A stretch of 48,092 nucleotides of DNA, from contig DAIDHL010000002.1 in NCBI GenBank assembly GCA_027459745.1, positions 77,564 through 125,655 on the forward strand, written 5' to 3'. The position numbers and the translations under genes are program-made. This document shows, piece by piece, positions 7,882 through 16,282 of this stretch. This DNA is from Candidatus Levyibacteriota bacterium. Its GTDB lineage: Bacteria; Patescibacteriota; Microgenomatia; Levybacterales; UBA12049. The notes under the pieces are model-generated. The model was not told the origin of the DNA. It did not search any database and was given only the letters and a program-made list of their open reading frames with translations. Positions within the stretch are counted from its first letter, which is position 1, and the number at the start of each line of letters is the position of its first letter.

Positions 7882-10131
7882 ATGGATAAGGTCTATAACC
7901 ACCAAGACGTAGAAGAAAAGATTTATGAGCAGTGGGAAAAGGCAGGAACTTTTCAACCAGAGATAAATCCGCAAGGTAAGCCTTATACCATTATTTTGCC
8001 TCCGCCAAATGCCAATGGTGATCTTCATTTTGGGCATGCCATGTTTGTAGTCGAAGATATTCTGATTCGTTATCATCGGATGTTGGGTGATAGCGCTTTA
8101 TGGCTACCAGGCACAGATCATGCGGGGACAGAGACGCAATTTGTGTTTGAGAAAAAGTTACAAGAACAGGGGAAATCTCGTTTTGATTTTACTCGCGAAG
8201 ATTTATACCACAAAATCTGGGATTATGTACAAGAAAATAGGGGAGGCATTGAAAAACAATTACGCAGATTGGGCTTTTCTTTGGATTGGTCTAGACAAAA
8301 ATTCACCTTAGATGCGGATATTGTGAGTTTAGTCAAACAATCATTTAAAAAGATGTATGAGGATGGACTGATTTATCGAGATTATCGCTTGGTGAATTAT
8401 TGTACCCGAGATGGAACTTCATTCTCGGATTTAGAAACCATCAGCGAAGAAAAAGAAGGCATTTTATATCACATTAAATATCCCATTAAAGAAGGTGGAT
8501 TTATTACGGTAGCTACGACCAGACCGGAAACGATGTTTGGTGATGTGGCGGTAATGGTCCATCCGGAAGATGCCAGATATAAACAATTAATTGGTAAGAC
8601 CGTGGTTTTACCTTTAACAAATCGAGAAATACCTATTATTGCTGATGAAACAGTCGATAAGGAATTTGGTACTGGTGCAGTTAAAGTTACACCTTCACAC
8701 GATTTTACTGATTATGAAGTGGGTAGGAAACATGAATTAACTTTCCCGCCAGTAATAGGTTGGAGTGGTAAATTTGAAAAGACCGGGGTGGTGGATGGAT
8801 TTTATGTTAAACAAGCTAGACAAAAAACATTGGAGTTATTAAAAGAACAAAACTTATTAGAAAAAGAAGAGCCGCATAAAATGGTAGTTAAAATTTGCTA
8901 CAAATGCAAAACCGTACTTGAGCCGTTGCCTTTGGAACAATGGTATATCAAAGTTAAACCATTAGTGGCTAAGGCCTTAGAGTCAATCGAAAAACAAGAA
9001 ATTGAGATTTTTCCCAAGAATTTTGCTCAGACCTTAAATTTTTGGTACAACAACTTAAAAGATTGGAATATTTCCCGACAAAATGTGTGGGGGATACAAA
9101 TTCCCGTGTGGTATGAGGTAACAGATGAAAATTTATTTGCCGTGTCTTTTATTGATAAACAAGGAAATCTAAAACAGGGAATTTTGGCCGATTTACTTAA
9201 AGAGGGAAGTGAGTGGGAAGAAATTTTAGCAGGTCTACAAAGAGTTATTGCGCGCATGGAAGCCAAAGTGGTGTTTGAAGACAATAAAATTGAAGATAAA
9301 AAATATTTACCCGAAACAGACACTTTTGATACCTGGTTTTCTTCGGGGCAGTGGCCTTATGTGACTTTAAAAACGACCAAAGCAGGCGACTTTGAAAAGT
9401 TTTATCCTACCTCAGTTATGGAAACAGGTAGGGATATTTTATTTTTCTGGGTTTCAAGGATGATTATGTTGGGTATGTATTTGACGAATGGGCAAGTGCC
9501 ATTCAAAAATGTAGTTTTACATGGTTTAGTTAATGATCCACTGGGTAAGAAAATGAGTAAGTCCAAAGGGAATGTAGTGAATCCTCTTGAGGTGGCTGAC
9601 CAATATGGGGCTGATGCATTGCGTTTCGCTTTGGTATACGGCAATGCCTTGGGTAATGATCAAGCTATGTCTTATCCCAAACTGGAAGCTATGCGTAAAT
9701 TTACTAATAAACTATGGAATATGGCCAGATTTATTGAATTTCAAGCTAGAAACTTATATCCACAAATAGATTTGAATCAAATTGAACGTAAGGTTGTGGA
9801 AGTTAATAATTTGCATGCCAATGATCAAGAATGGTTGAAGAAATTAGATGTCCTGAGCCAAGAGATTAGTAATTATATTGATGCTTATCAGTTTAACTTG
9901 GCGGCAGAGCATCTGTATGATTTCATCTGGCATGAGTTTGCCGATAAGTATATTGAGGATGTGAAGACGCGTAATGATGAGGATTCGTTTGGAGCGTTGT
10001 GTCAGATGTTTGAAGTTCAACTCAAGTTGTTGCATCCTTTTATGCCGTTTGTGACTGAGGAGATTTACCAAAAAATGCCTGGGCATCAAGGACTATTAAT
10101 CACGGCCAGATGGCCAGGCGTTCGGGAATAG
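7882..10131 (+). CDS. valS: Valyl-tRNA synthetase
   Basis: Class I synthetase charging tRNA-Val. Nucleotide-binding motifs are intact: PPPNANGDLHFGHAM with HFGH at 49-52, and KKMSKSKGNVVNP with KMSKS at 557-561. The CP1 editing domain is present (TTRPETMFGDVAVMVHPEDARY, then FGTGAVKVTPSHDFTDYEVG), so post-transfer editing against Thr should work. WLPGTDHAGTETQ distinguishes ValRS from IleRS. At 749 aa it is shorter than the usual 850-950, and the C-terminal coiled-coil arm that contacts tRNA in larger ValRS is missing. One CxxC pair (CYKC) remains in the middle. Exact 20-nt repeats flank the gene. def follows 26 bases downstream. Confidence 0.96.
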   Translation: MDKVYNHQDVEEKIYEQWEKAGTFQPEINPQGKPYTIILPPPNANGDLHFGHAMFVVEDILIRYHRMLGDSALWLPGTDHAGTETQFVFEKKLQEQGKSRFDFTREDLYHKIWDYVQENRGGIEKQLRRLGFSLDWSRQKFTLDADIVSLVKQSFKKMYEDGLIYRDYRLVNYCTRDGTSFSDLETISEEKEGILYHIKYPIKEGGFITVATTRPETMFGDVAVMVHPEDARYKQLIGKTVVLPLTNREIPIIADETVDKEFGTGAVKVTPSHDFTDYEVGRKHELTFPPVIGWSGKFEKTGVVDGFYVKQARQKTLELLKEQNLLEKEEPHKMVVKICYKCKTVLEPLPLEQWYIKVKPLVAKALESIEKQEIEIFPKNFAQTLNFWYNNLKDWNISRQNVWGIQIPVWYEVTDENLFAVSFIDKQGNLKQGILADLLKEGSEWEEILAGLQRVIARMEAKVVFEDNKIEDKKYLPETDTFDTWFSSGQWPYVTLKTTKAGDFEKFYPTSVMETGRDILFFWVSRMIMLGMYLTNGQVPFKNVVLHGLVNDPLGKKMSKSKGNVVNPLEVADQYGADALRFALVYGNALGNDQAMSYPKLEAMRKFTNKLWNMARFIEFQARNLYPQIDLNQIERKVVEVNNLHANDQEWLKKLDVLSQEISNYIDAYQFNLAAEHLYDFIWHEFADKYIEDVKTRNDEDSFGALCQMFEVQLKLLHPFMPFVTEEIYQKMPGHQGLLITARWPGVRE

Positions 10132-10132
10132 G

Positions 10133-10152
10133 TCGGAAAATCCTCGGGAATT
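10133..10152 (+). repeat. Direct repeat copy 2 flanking valS (20 nt)
   Basis: Exact copy of the repeat at 7755-7774. It begins one base after the valS stop and ends five bases before the def ATG. Confidence 0.85.
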
Positions 10153-10157
10153 AATTT

Positions 10158-10817
10158 ATGACTAAATCTGGCTGGAAACCAGCATTACCACCCTTTAGAA
10201 AATACAAAAAAGACATGTATACCAAGCATGGTTTGACCTCAAGTTTTGTCTATCAACTAGGGGAAGGTGACATGATCAGACGCCAGAGTAGAGAAGTGCC
10301 CCCGAGTGAGATTCTAACTTCCGATACGCAAGCCAAGATTAAATACCTAAAAAAGTGTTTGTTAAAATATCGCAGATTAACGGGCATGGGGCGGGGGATA
10401 GCGGCGGTGCAGGTGGGGATTCCCGAGAGATTTGCCGTGATTTATTTACCAGAAGAAAATAGGAAATTATTGGTGATTATTAACCCCCAAATTATTAATA
10501 GGGCAGGGGAGAGTTTAAAATTTCCTGAAGGGTGTATGAGTGAAGGACCGTTATTTGCTCCAGTGGTTAGACCAGCTTGGACCGAATTTAGCTATCTGGA
10601 TGAGCAGGGGAGAGAGCAGATGTGGACAGAAAAAGATGATACTCTACCCCATCGTATAGCCAATCGTGTTTTCCAACATGAAATTGATCATATGGATGGT
10701 ATAATCTTTTTAGACAGAGCAATCTTGAGCGAATTAACGCTAGATTCTGATCCAACCTTTTATGAAAAAGCCAGCTTCGAAGAAGTTCTTCCACAAAAAA
10801 CCAGCACAAAAAAGTAA
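10158..10817 (+). CDS. def: Peptide deformylase
   Basis: Removes the formyl group from nascent N-terminal fMet; metal-dependent cytoplasmic enzyme. All three signature motifs are present: GRGIAAVQVG (about 78-87, with the conserved Gln), EGCMS (124-128, Cys126 as metal ligand) and QHEIDHMDGI (173-182, His174 and His178 as ligands with catalytic Glu175). The 219 aa length is normal to slightly long, with an extra basic N terminus before the catalytic domain. It follows valS closely and lacks its own promoter, so it is probably co-transcribed. Its 3' end overlaps the next ORF by 56 bases. Confidence 0.95.
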   Translation: MTKSGWKPALPPFRKYKKDMYTKHGLTSSFVYQLGEGDMIRRQSREVPPSEILTSDTQAKIKYLKKCLLKYRRLTGMGRGIAAVQVGIPERFAVIYLPEENRKLLVIINPQIINRAGESLKFPEGCMSEGPLFAPVVRPAWTEFSYLDEQGREQMWTEKDDTLPHRIANRVFQHEIDHMDGIIFLDRAILSELTLDSDPTFYEKASFEEVLPQKTSTKK

Positions 10818-11235
10818 TAAAAACGAGAAATATAAGTTTCCTGTCCTGATTAAAACTAAAGAAAAAAAAGACCAGTCTAAAAAACAGATAATGCAGGGTG
10901 AGAATAAATGGCCTCTTTATGTTTATGTTTTTGCTATCTGCTTCATCTGCGGGATTGTCTTGATGGGCATGCTATTAGTAGAGAGATCGATTGCGCAAAA
11001 TTATAATCAATTGCAAACTGCTAAGGCAGCAAGAGCTTCAATTGAAAAACAAGTTATACAATGGAAAACTATAATTCAAAAATATTCCGATTATCGGGAT
11101 GGATATTATCATTTAGCCATTCTTGAATATGAATTGGGAAATAAAATGGATGCACAAAAGTACAATAAACAGGCTTTGATTATTGACCCCAACTTTATCC
11201 TAGCCCGAGAGCTAGAGAATAAATTAAATAACTAG
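10762..11235 (+). CDS. Membrane-anchored protein with a C-terminal TPR-like repeat
   Basis: Protein of unknown function, 157 aa. A very basic N terminus (residues 1-48, rich in Lys) is followed by one membrane segment (about 51-72), a short coiled-coil-like stretch and one tetratricopeptide-like repeat (YYHLAILEYELGNKMDAQKY, then ALIIDPNF). This suggests a cytoplasmic basic tail and an outside TPR that binds a partner. The ATG at 10762 lies inside def and gives a 56-base overlap; the only other good start is ATG 10891, which would remove the basic tail. I keep the longer form with moderate confidence. Confidence 0.6.
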   Translation: MKKPASKKFFHKKPAQKSNKNEKYKFPVLIKTKEKKDQSKKQIMQGENKWPLYVYVFAICFICGIVLMGMLLVERSIAQNYNQLQTAKAARASIEKQVIQWKTIIQKYSDYRDGYYHLAILEYELGNKMDAQKYNKQALIIDPNFILARELENKLNN

Positions 11236-11399
11236 ATTTTATTCTCTCCGTTTAGAGAAGAGGAAACACAAGTAAGACATACAACCTGAGACTTTATTGG
11301 AAGCTGAAATAAATTCTTAAATTTTAAGGTTTAAGATTTAGATATGGTTTTGGTTAGCCAAACGAAGTGAGACGCATCCAGAATCTGTGAATCACTCTC

Positions 11400-11420
11400 G
11401 ATTCTGGACAATCCAGAATC
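11400..11420. repeat. Perfect inverted repeat downstream of rplY
   Basis: GATTCTGGA, three-base loop, TCCAGAATC: a perfect 9-bp stem that begins 15 bases beyond the rplY stop. A further copy of ATCCAGAATC lies at 11376-11385. There is no U-run, so it is either a weak terminator or part of the dispersed intergenic repeat family seen at 13355, 16159 and 18198. Confidence 0.6.
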
Positions 11421-11435
11421 ATACTGGGGGAAATA

Positions 11436-12110
11436 TTATTTCTCTTCTGTAGTAGCGACTGGTTCAGCAGCACCTTCGGCAGGAGCTTCTCCTTCAGTTG
11501 GTGTGGCAACTTCTCCTTCAGCAGCGGTAACTACGGGTTCTGGCTCCTTCTCTTCTTTGACTAGCTCAGAGACTTGTGCAACATTCTCTTCGCTCGGAGT
11601 TAGAATCGTTACACCTTCAGGAACTTTAATATCGCCTACTTCTAGGATATCGCCGATTTCTTCCAAACTTGATGCGTCTGCTTCAATAAAATCTGGAATT
11701 GATTCTGGAAGAGCTTCAATTTCTAATTCGTTTAATAACTGCATTAATAAACCTTGATGGTCAGTTACAGGAGCTGGCTCACCTACTACCTTAACAGGAA
11801 CGAAAGTTTTAATTTTCTCTTTCAGATTAACTTGATAGAAATCAACATGAATAGGATGTGCACTGTTGAAGTGCATTTGTGGGTTTTTAATCAATACCGG
11901 AAGAGTTTTTCCATTTACTTCCAAGTCAATAATACCTGTTTCTCCGACTTCAGTATATACTGGAACAAAGTCCGCATAATTTACTTCTACCGCTAGGCTG
12001 GTAATGCCTTTACCATAAACATTGGCTGGCATTTTACCTTCACGACGCAATTGCTTGACCTTTTTACCGTTTATTTCACGTTTGTTAGCGACTAATTTTG
12101 TATGTTGCAT
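11436..12110 (-). CDS. rplY: Ribosomal protein bL25 (Ctc/TL5 type)
   Basis: 5S rRNA-binding large-subunit protein of the long Ctc/TL5 type. Residues 1-90 form the L25 domain (REINGKKVKQLRREGKMPANVYGKG, HPIHVDFYQVNL) and about 95-185 the TL5 C-terminal domain (EIEALPESIPDFIEADASSLEEIGD). The tail from about 186 is an Ala/Glu/Pro-rich low-complexity stretch, which varies among homologues. A TATAAT lies seven bases before the ATG, so the message is probably leaderless. Confidence 0.95.
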   Translation of the reverse strand: MQHTKLVANKREINGKKVKQLRREGKMPANVYGKGITSLAVEVNYADFVPVYTEVGETGIIDLEVNGKTLPVLIKNPQMHFNSAHPIHVDFYQVNLKEKIKTFVPVKVVGEPAPVTDHQGLLMQLLNELEIEALPESIPDFIEADASSLEEIGDILEVGDIKVPEGVTILTPSEENVAQVSELVKEEKEPEPVVTAAEGEVATPTEGEAPAEGAAEPVATTEEK

Positions 12111-12117
12111 GAAGGTA

Positions 12118-12123
12118 ATTATA
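12118..12123 (-). promoter_or_regulatory. -10 box of rplY
   Basis: TATAAT on the minus strand, seven bases before the rplY ATG. The -35 region does not resemble TTGACA. Confidence 0.5.
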
Positions 12124-12202
12124 ACAAATTTAGTTTTTAGAAGCTAGTAGTTAGTAGTTAAGGCAATTTCTTACTACTGTTTACTAACTATCCACTAGGC
12201 CG

Positions 12203-12231
12203 TTGCATTAATCCCTTCTTCTTGCCATACT
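12203..12231 (+). promoter_or_regulatory. Promoter of ruvC
   Basis: TTGCAT (12203-12208), 17 bp spacer, CATACT (12226-12231). The ruvC ATG is six bases further on, so the transcript is probably leaderless. Confidence 0.6.
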
Positions 12232-12237
12232 GCTTGC

Positions 12238-12729
12238 ATGATAATTTTGGGCATTGATCCGGGTATTGGACGCACGGGCTGGGGTGTGATTGAAGTTCAA
12301 AGTTCAAAATTCAAAGTTCAAAGTTTTGGGTGCATAGAAACGGAACCTAATAGCCCGCTTATAGATCGATTAATCATACTTTATGAACAGCTTAGTAAGA
12401 TTATTAAGGAAGAAAAACCAGATGAGATGGGAGTTGAGCAATTATTTTTTAATACTAATGCCAAAACAGCTTTGATGGTAGGACATGCCAGAGGGGTTGT
12501 TTTGCTTGTGGCTGGACTACAACAAATTCCCTTGAATGAATACACTCCTCTGCAGGTAAAAATGGCTTTGACTGGATATGGCAGGGCAGAAAAACCGCAA
12601 ATTGGGCAGATGGTCAAGACAATTTTAAAGCTGGAATCAATTCCCAAACCAGATGACACAGCCGACGCATTGGCCATAGCTTTAACCCATGCTTTCACTC
12701 GTAAATTAAATAATAAAAAAATAGTTTAG
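12238..12729 (+). CDS. ruvC: Holliday junction resolvase RuvC
   Basis: Endonuclease that cuts Holliday junctions moved by RuvAB. The four acidic active-site residues are present: D7 in GIDPGIGRTGWG, E67 in VEQLFF, and D140 and D143 in PDDTADALAIALTH. Length (163 aa) is normal. Residues 20-30 (VQSSKFKVQSF) are encoded by tandem GTTCAAA-like repeats at 12294-12325; alignment to E. coli RuvC from memory indicates no net insertion there. First gene of a ruvC-ruvA-ruvB cluster. Confidence 0.96.
   Translation: MIILGIDPGIGRTGWGVIEVQSSKFKVQSFGCIETEPNSPLIDRLIILYEQLSKIIKEEKPDEMGVEQLFFNTNAKTALMVGHARGVVLLVAGLQQIPLNEYTPLQVKMALTGYGRAEKPQIGQMVKTILKLESIPKPDDTADALAIALTHAFTRKLNNKKIV
12294..12325 (+). repeat. 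Tandem heptad-like repeat inside ruvC
   Basis: Four near-copies of a seven-base unit (GTTCAAA or ATTCAAA) in a row within the ruvC reading frame, encoding VQSSKFKVQS. The length alternates between seven and eight bases, so the repeat does not keep a simple codon phase. Confidence 0.7.
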
Positions 12730-12775
12730 CAAGCTCGCATTGAGTAGTTTTTTGTGCTATATTCTTTGTGCTTCT

Positions 12776-13354
12776 ATGATTGGTCTACTAACCGGTAAGG
12801 TTGCCTATAAATCAGATCCTTTTGTTATCATTGATGTCCATGGAGTTGGCTATAAAGTAGCAGTCAGTAGTACTACTTTATCTGACTTAAATTTAAAAAC
12901 TGGAGATGTAGCCGTATTTACACATACTCACGTGCGTGAAGATACCTTAGAGCTTTACGGCTTCCTTGACCCGGCAGATTTAAGATTATTTGAATATTTA
13001 ATTGGCGTGTCGGGTGTAGGTTGTAAGACAGCGTTGGGAATTTTCTCGATTGGTAAACGAGAGGATATTTTAAATGCCATTTTACGTGCTGATGCTGATT
13101 TCTTTACGGCTGTTCCACGGTTAGGTAAAAAAAATGCCCAGAAAATTATTATCGAGTTAAAATCTAAATTAGGCAGTACGGTTGATCTTGATTTATCCGA
13201 AGGTGGAAGCGATAATGCCACCGTGATAGAGGCCTTGAGACAATTTGGCTATTCAGGTAGTGAAATTAGTTCGGCTTTGAAATCACTGAAGGATAAAGAT
13301 ATCAGTGAAAATGAAAAAATACGTTTAGCCTTGAAATATTTGGGGAGGACCTAG
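12776..13354 (+). CDS. ruvA: Holliday junction branch migration protein RuvA
   Basis: Junction-specific DNA-binding subunit that loads the RuvB motor. MIGLLTGKV is the typical N terminus and fixes the start at ATG 12776; an in-frame TTG at 12740 would add twelve residues that do not fit the family. Two helix-hairpin-helix motifs are visible (LIGVSGVGCKTALGIF and VPRLGKKNAQKIIIELK), and the C-terminal domain that contacts RuvB follows (VIEALRQFGYSGSEISSAL). 192 aa, normal length. It lies 46 bases after ruvC. Confidence 0.96.
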   Translation: MIGLLTGKVAYKSDPFVIIDVHGVGYKVAVSSTTLSDLNLKTGDVAVFTHTHVREDTLELYGFLDPADLRLFEYLIGVSGVGCKTALGIFSIGKREDILNAILRADADFFTAVPRLGKKNAQKIIIELKSKLGSTVDLDLSEGGSDNATVIEALRQFGYSGSEISSALKSLKDKDISENEKIRLALKYLGRT

Positions 13355-13457
13355 TCATCCTGACCAAGTGAAACGCGTCGAGGGATCTCGCACGTTATGT
13401 GCGATATTTCTCGAACGAGTCGAGAGATTCCTCGACTCACTCCGTTCGTTCGAGATA
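13355..13457. repeat. Intergenic palindromic repeat element (ruvA-ruvB gap)
   Basis: Begins at the ruvA stop with TCATCCTGAC and contains nested inverted repeats: GCAC/GTGC around 13390 and GAGTCGAG (13417-13424) with CTCGACTC (13431-13438). Wording resembles the element at 18198-18309 (both carry variants of CATTCTGACC, GGGATCTC and CTCGA-TCACT-GTTCG). It fills most of the gap between ruvA and ruvB. Confidence 0.7.
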
Positions 13458-13467
13458 ACAAGATAAT

Positions 13468-14514
13468 ATGGATAACAATAAACAAAAGACTATTATTAAA
13501 GACGAAAAAACAGAGCCGGAAGAAGAGCAATTAATTACCTCGGTGAGAGCGGCTGACTGGGGAGAATTCCTGGGACAGGAAAATATTAAACAAAGTATCT
13601 CTGTGGCTATTCAGGCAGCCAAAAAACGTAAGGAAGCGCTCGAACACGTCTTACTTTATGGGCCTCCGGGTTTGGGTAAAACTACTCTGTCACATATTAT
13701 TGCCAAAGAAATGGGGAGTAATATTCGCGTGACTTCTGGTCCTGCCATTGAAAGAGCTGGGGACTTGGCTTCCATTCTAACAAATTTAGAAAAAGGCGAT
13801 GTTTTATTTATTGATGAGATTCATCGTTTAAATAAAGTCGTGGAGGAAACGCTCTATCCTGCTATGGAAGATTATGCTTTAGATATTGTGGTGGGTAAAG
13901 GACCTTCGGCTCGAACTTTACGTTTAGATCTACCTCCATTTACCATTGTGGGTGCTACTACCAGAGTTGGTTTGTTATCCGCTCCCTTGCGTGATCGTTT
14001 TGGGGTTATTCACCGCTTAAATTTTTATGAACCAAAAGAATTACAAATTATTATTAAAAATGCCGCCAAAAAACTTAAAGTCGAGATTGATGATAAAAGT
14101 TTAGTTATTATTGCTTTGCGCAGTCGTGGTACGCCCAGAATTGCCTTAAAACTTTTGAAAAGAGTAAGAGATTATAGTCAGGTGCATGGAGATGGAATTA
14201 TCACGCTAGAATATACTAACAAAGCTCTAGATATGTTGGAAGTGGATCATATGGGTTTGGATACCTTAGATTTAAGATATTTAGAAGCCATTATAAAAAA
14301 ACACAGTGGGGGGCCGGTGGGTGTAGAAACAATTGGTTCTACGATCTCGGAAGATATTGGAACACTGGAAGATATGGTAGAGCCCTATTTATTACAAATT
14401 GGATTTATCCGCCGCACTTCACGTGGCAGAGTTGCTACTCAGCATGCATATAAACATCTGGGGATAATTTATCCTGCTTCTCAAGAAGCAGCAGATCAAC
14501 AGAAACTATTGTAG
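13468..14514 (+). CDS. ruvB: Holliday junction DNA helicase RuvB
   Basis: AAA+ motor that drives branch migration with RuvA. Walker A is GPPGLGKTT (65-73), Walker B LFIDEIH (D116, E117), sensor 1 GATTR and the arginine-finger region [11 protein letters not shown]. The C-terminal winged helix is present ([31 protein letters not shown]). Full length at 348 aa, with an acidic, lysine-rich N-terminal extension of about 22 residues. It completes a ruvC-ruvA-ruvB cluster. ATG 13468 lies ten bases after the repeat element. Confidence 0.97.
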   Translation: MDNNKQKTIIKDEKTEPEEEQLITSVRAADWGEFLGQENIKQSISVAIQAAKKRKEALEHVLLYGPPGLGKTTLSHIIAKEMGSNIRVTSGPAIERAGDLASILTNLEKGDVLFIDEIHRLNKVVEETLYPAMEDYALDIVVGKGPSARTLRLDLPPFTIVGATTRVGLLSAPLRDRFGVIHRLNFYEPKELQIIIKNAAKKLKVEIDDKSLVIIALRSRGTPRIALKLLKRVRDYSQVHGDGIITLEYTNKALDMLEVDHMGLDTLDLRYLEAIIKKHSGGPVGVETIGSTISEDIGTLEDMVEPYLLQIGFIRRTSRGRVATQHAYKHLGIIYPASQEAADQQKLL

Positions 14515-14550
14515 TAGAAATTAACTTCTGGAAATATTATTCACAAATTT

Positions 14551-16080
14551 CTAACTTTGTTCTTCCATTCTAGGTCTGTATTGCAATGCTTCTGCGATAT
14601 GTTCGGGTTTTATGTTTTCACTACCAGCTAAATCTGCAATAGTTCGGCTAATTTTTATCACCCTATGATAAGACCGGCCAGAAAGATGAAATTTGTCTAT
14701 GGCAGTTTTAAGAAGGCTTAAGCAATTGTCAGCTAACTGACAGTAATCACGAATCATTTTATTGGTCATTTCTGCGTTGGAAGTAATATTAGTATTTTTA
14801 AATCTAGTGGTCTGTTTATCGCGTGCAGCTTGTACTCTACTACGGATAATTGCTGAAGACTCGGCTTTAATAGTATCTCTTTCTGTAAGTTTCTCCACTT
14901 TAACTGCTGGTACGTCTAAATGAATATCTATACGGTCAAGCAAGGGACCGGAAATCTTTTTTTGATAACGCATGATTTGTGCAGGTATACACCGGCAATT
15001 GTGATCGGGATCGCCCAAGTAGCCACAGGGACAAGGATTTTGTGCGGCGACCAACATGCATTTAGCAGGAAAAGTTATTTTAGCCGTAGCGCGTGAGATA
15101 GTAACAATGCCGTCTTCGATGGGTTGTCTCAGTGCCTCGAGAACTTGGCGGGGATATTCAGGAAATTCATCCAAAAATAATACTCCCCGATGAGCGAGCG
15201 TAATTTCTCCCGGACGTGGATTACTGGAGCCTCCGATTAGGCCTACAAGAGAGGTGGTGTGATGAGGACTGCGGAAGGGACGTGTCCTAACGATAGGTTT
15301 ACCCTGTAACATACCGGAAATACTATAAATTTTAGTTACTTCAATCGATTCTGCAAAAGTTAGTTTGGGTAAAATGGAAGGTAAAGTTCTGGCGAGTAAA
15401 GTTTTTCCCGCGCCTGGTGGGCCTTTGAGCAAAATATTATGACCGCCAGCGGCGGCAATTTCCAAAGCACGTTTGGCTTGATGTTGGCCTTTGACATCGG
15501 CCATATCTAGGTCGTACTCTTTTTCAACTTCTTCATTAAGATTTTCATTGAAAAGGGGACTAGTTAATTGTTGATTAGTTAAATGATTAAACAGCGAAAG
15601 CAAATCTTTAACCGGATAGATTTTAATATCTTGAATGATGGAGGCCTCATGGGCATTCTCTTGGGGGACAAAAATTCCCTCTAGCTTTTTATCTTTGGCC
15701 AATAATGTTTGAGGTAAAATACCGTTGGTCGGTCTGACGCGGCCGTCTAAAGATAATTCGCCCGTAAAAAGAAATTTGCTGATGTCGGTTTGGAGCTGTC
15801 CAGAAGCCAAGAGAATGCCCAAGGCAATGGGTAAATCATAATAAGGCCCTTCTTTAGGTAAATCAGCAGGTGCAAGGTTGACAGTGATGCGTTTAGCTGG
15901 GAAATCAGCTCCCGAATTTCTGATAGCTGATCTGACTCTTTCTTTAGCTTCTTCAACGGCTTTGTCTGGTAAGCCAACCATAAAAAAATTGGGTAAACCT
16001 TGAGAGGCAATATCAATTTCTACTTCTATCGGAACAGCATCTAATCCTACGAGTGCTGCCGATAATACTTTAGCCAACAT
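14551..16080 (-). CDS. comM: ComM/YifB-family Mg-chelatase-like AAA+ ATPase
   Basis: AAA+ helicase of the YifB/ComM family; ComM promotes branch migration during natural transformation. The N-terminal LonC-like domain starts at MLAKVLSAALVGLDA; the ATPase core has LLKGPPGAGKTLLAR (Walker A), GVLFLDEFPEYPRQVLEALRQP and QNPCPCGYLGDPDHNCRC; the C-terminal Mg-chelatase domain ends LSGRSYHRVIKISRTIADL. 509 aa, normal. The reading frame is open upstream to 16254, but that extension only translates the repeat element at 16159-16222 and ends in PAFAGMT-type peptide. A TATGAT six bases before ATG 16080 supports the shorter start. Confidence 0.93.
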   Translation of the reverse strand: MLAKVLSAALVGLDAVPIEVEIDIASQGLPNFFMVGLPDKAVEEAKERVRSAIRNSGADFPAKRITVNLAPADLPKEGPYYDLPIALGILLASGQLQTDISKFLFTGELSLDGRVRPTNGILPQTLLAKDKKLEGIFVPQENAHEASIIQDIKIYPVKDLLSLFNHLTNQQLTSPLFNENLNEEVEKEYDLDMADVKGQHQAKRALEIAAAGGHNILLKGPPGAGKTLLARTLPSILPKLTFAESIEVTKIYSISGMLQGKPIVRTRPFRSPHHTTSLVGLIGGSSNPRPGEITLAHRGVLFLDEFPEYPRQVLEALRQPIEDGIVTISRATAKITFPAKCMLVAAQNPCPCGYLGDPDHNCRCIPAQIMRYQKKISGPLLDRIDIHLDVPAVKVEKLTERDTIKAESSAIIRSRVQAARDKQTTRFKNTNITSNAEMTNKMIRDYCQLADNCLSLLKTAIDKFHLSGRSYHRVIKISRTIADLAGSENIKPEHIAEALQYRPRMEEQS

Positions 16081-16086
16081 AGAGCC

Positions 16087-16115
16087 ATCATAGCACAGCA
16101 GTATTGGCCTGGAAA
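16087..16115 (-). promoter_or_regulatory. Promoter of comM
   Basis: TTTCCA (16115-16110), 17 bp spacer, TATGAT (16092-16087) on the minus strand. The comM ATG follows after six bases. Confidence 0.5.
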
Positions 16116-16158
16116 GAGGGGGGGGGTTAAGAGATATTGAGATCAAGGGAAAAGAGAT

Positions 16159-16222
16159 TGTCATTCCCGCGAAAGCGGGAATCCAGAAATGTCCTAGGTC
16201 CCAGATCAAGTCCGGGATGACA
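16159..16222. repeat. Palindromic intergenic repeat element
   Basis: Ends in near-perfect inverted repeats (TGTCATTCCCG and CGGGATGACA) and contains a hairpin TTCCCGC-GAAA-GCGGGAA with a GAAA tetraloop. This wording is a very widespread intergenic repeat in bacteria. On the minus strand it stays open in the comM frame and produces a false N-terminal extension. Confidence 0.8.
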
Positions 16223-16282
16223 GGAAAAGTTGAAAATTGTACTTTTTCTGTCAACTAAAGTTCTCTTACTACAGCCTACTAA

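Noticed and set aside
12138-12200. Repeated TAGTTAGTAG wording near rplY, looking like a possible repeat array
   Set aside because: Short, irregular, no spacers; not a CRISPR. No CRISPR array or cas gene was seen in the window.
12740-12775. TTG-initiated extension of RuvA
   Set aside because: The RuvA family starts at MIGLLTGKV; the upstream residues do not fit.
16081-16254. Extra 58 residues at the N terminus of ComM
   Set aside because: They are the translation of an intergenic repeat; the family start and a -10 box lie at 16080.
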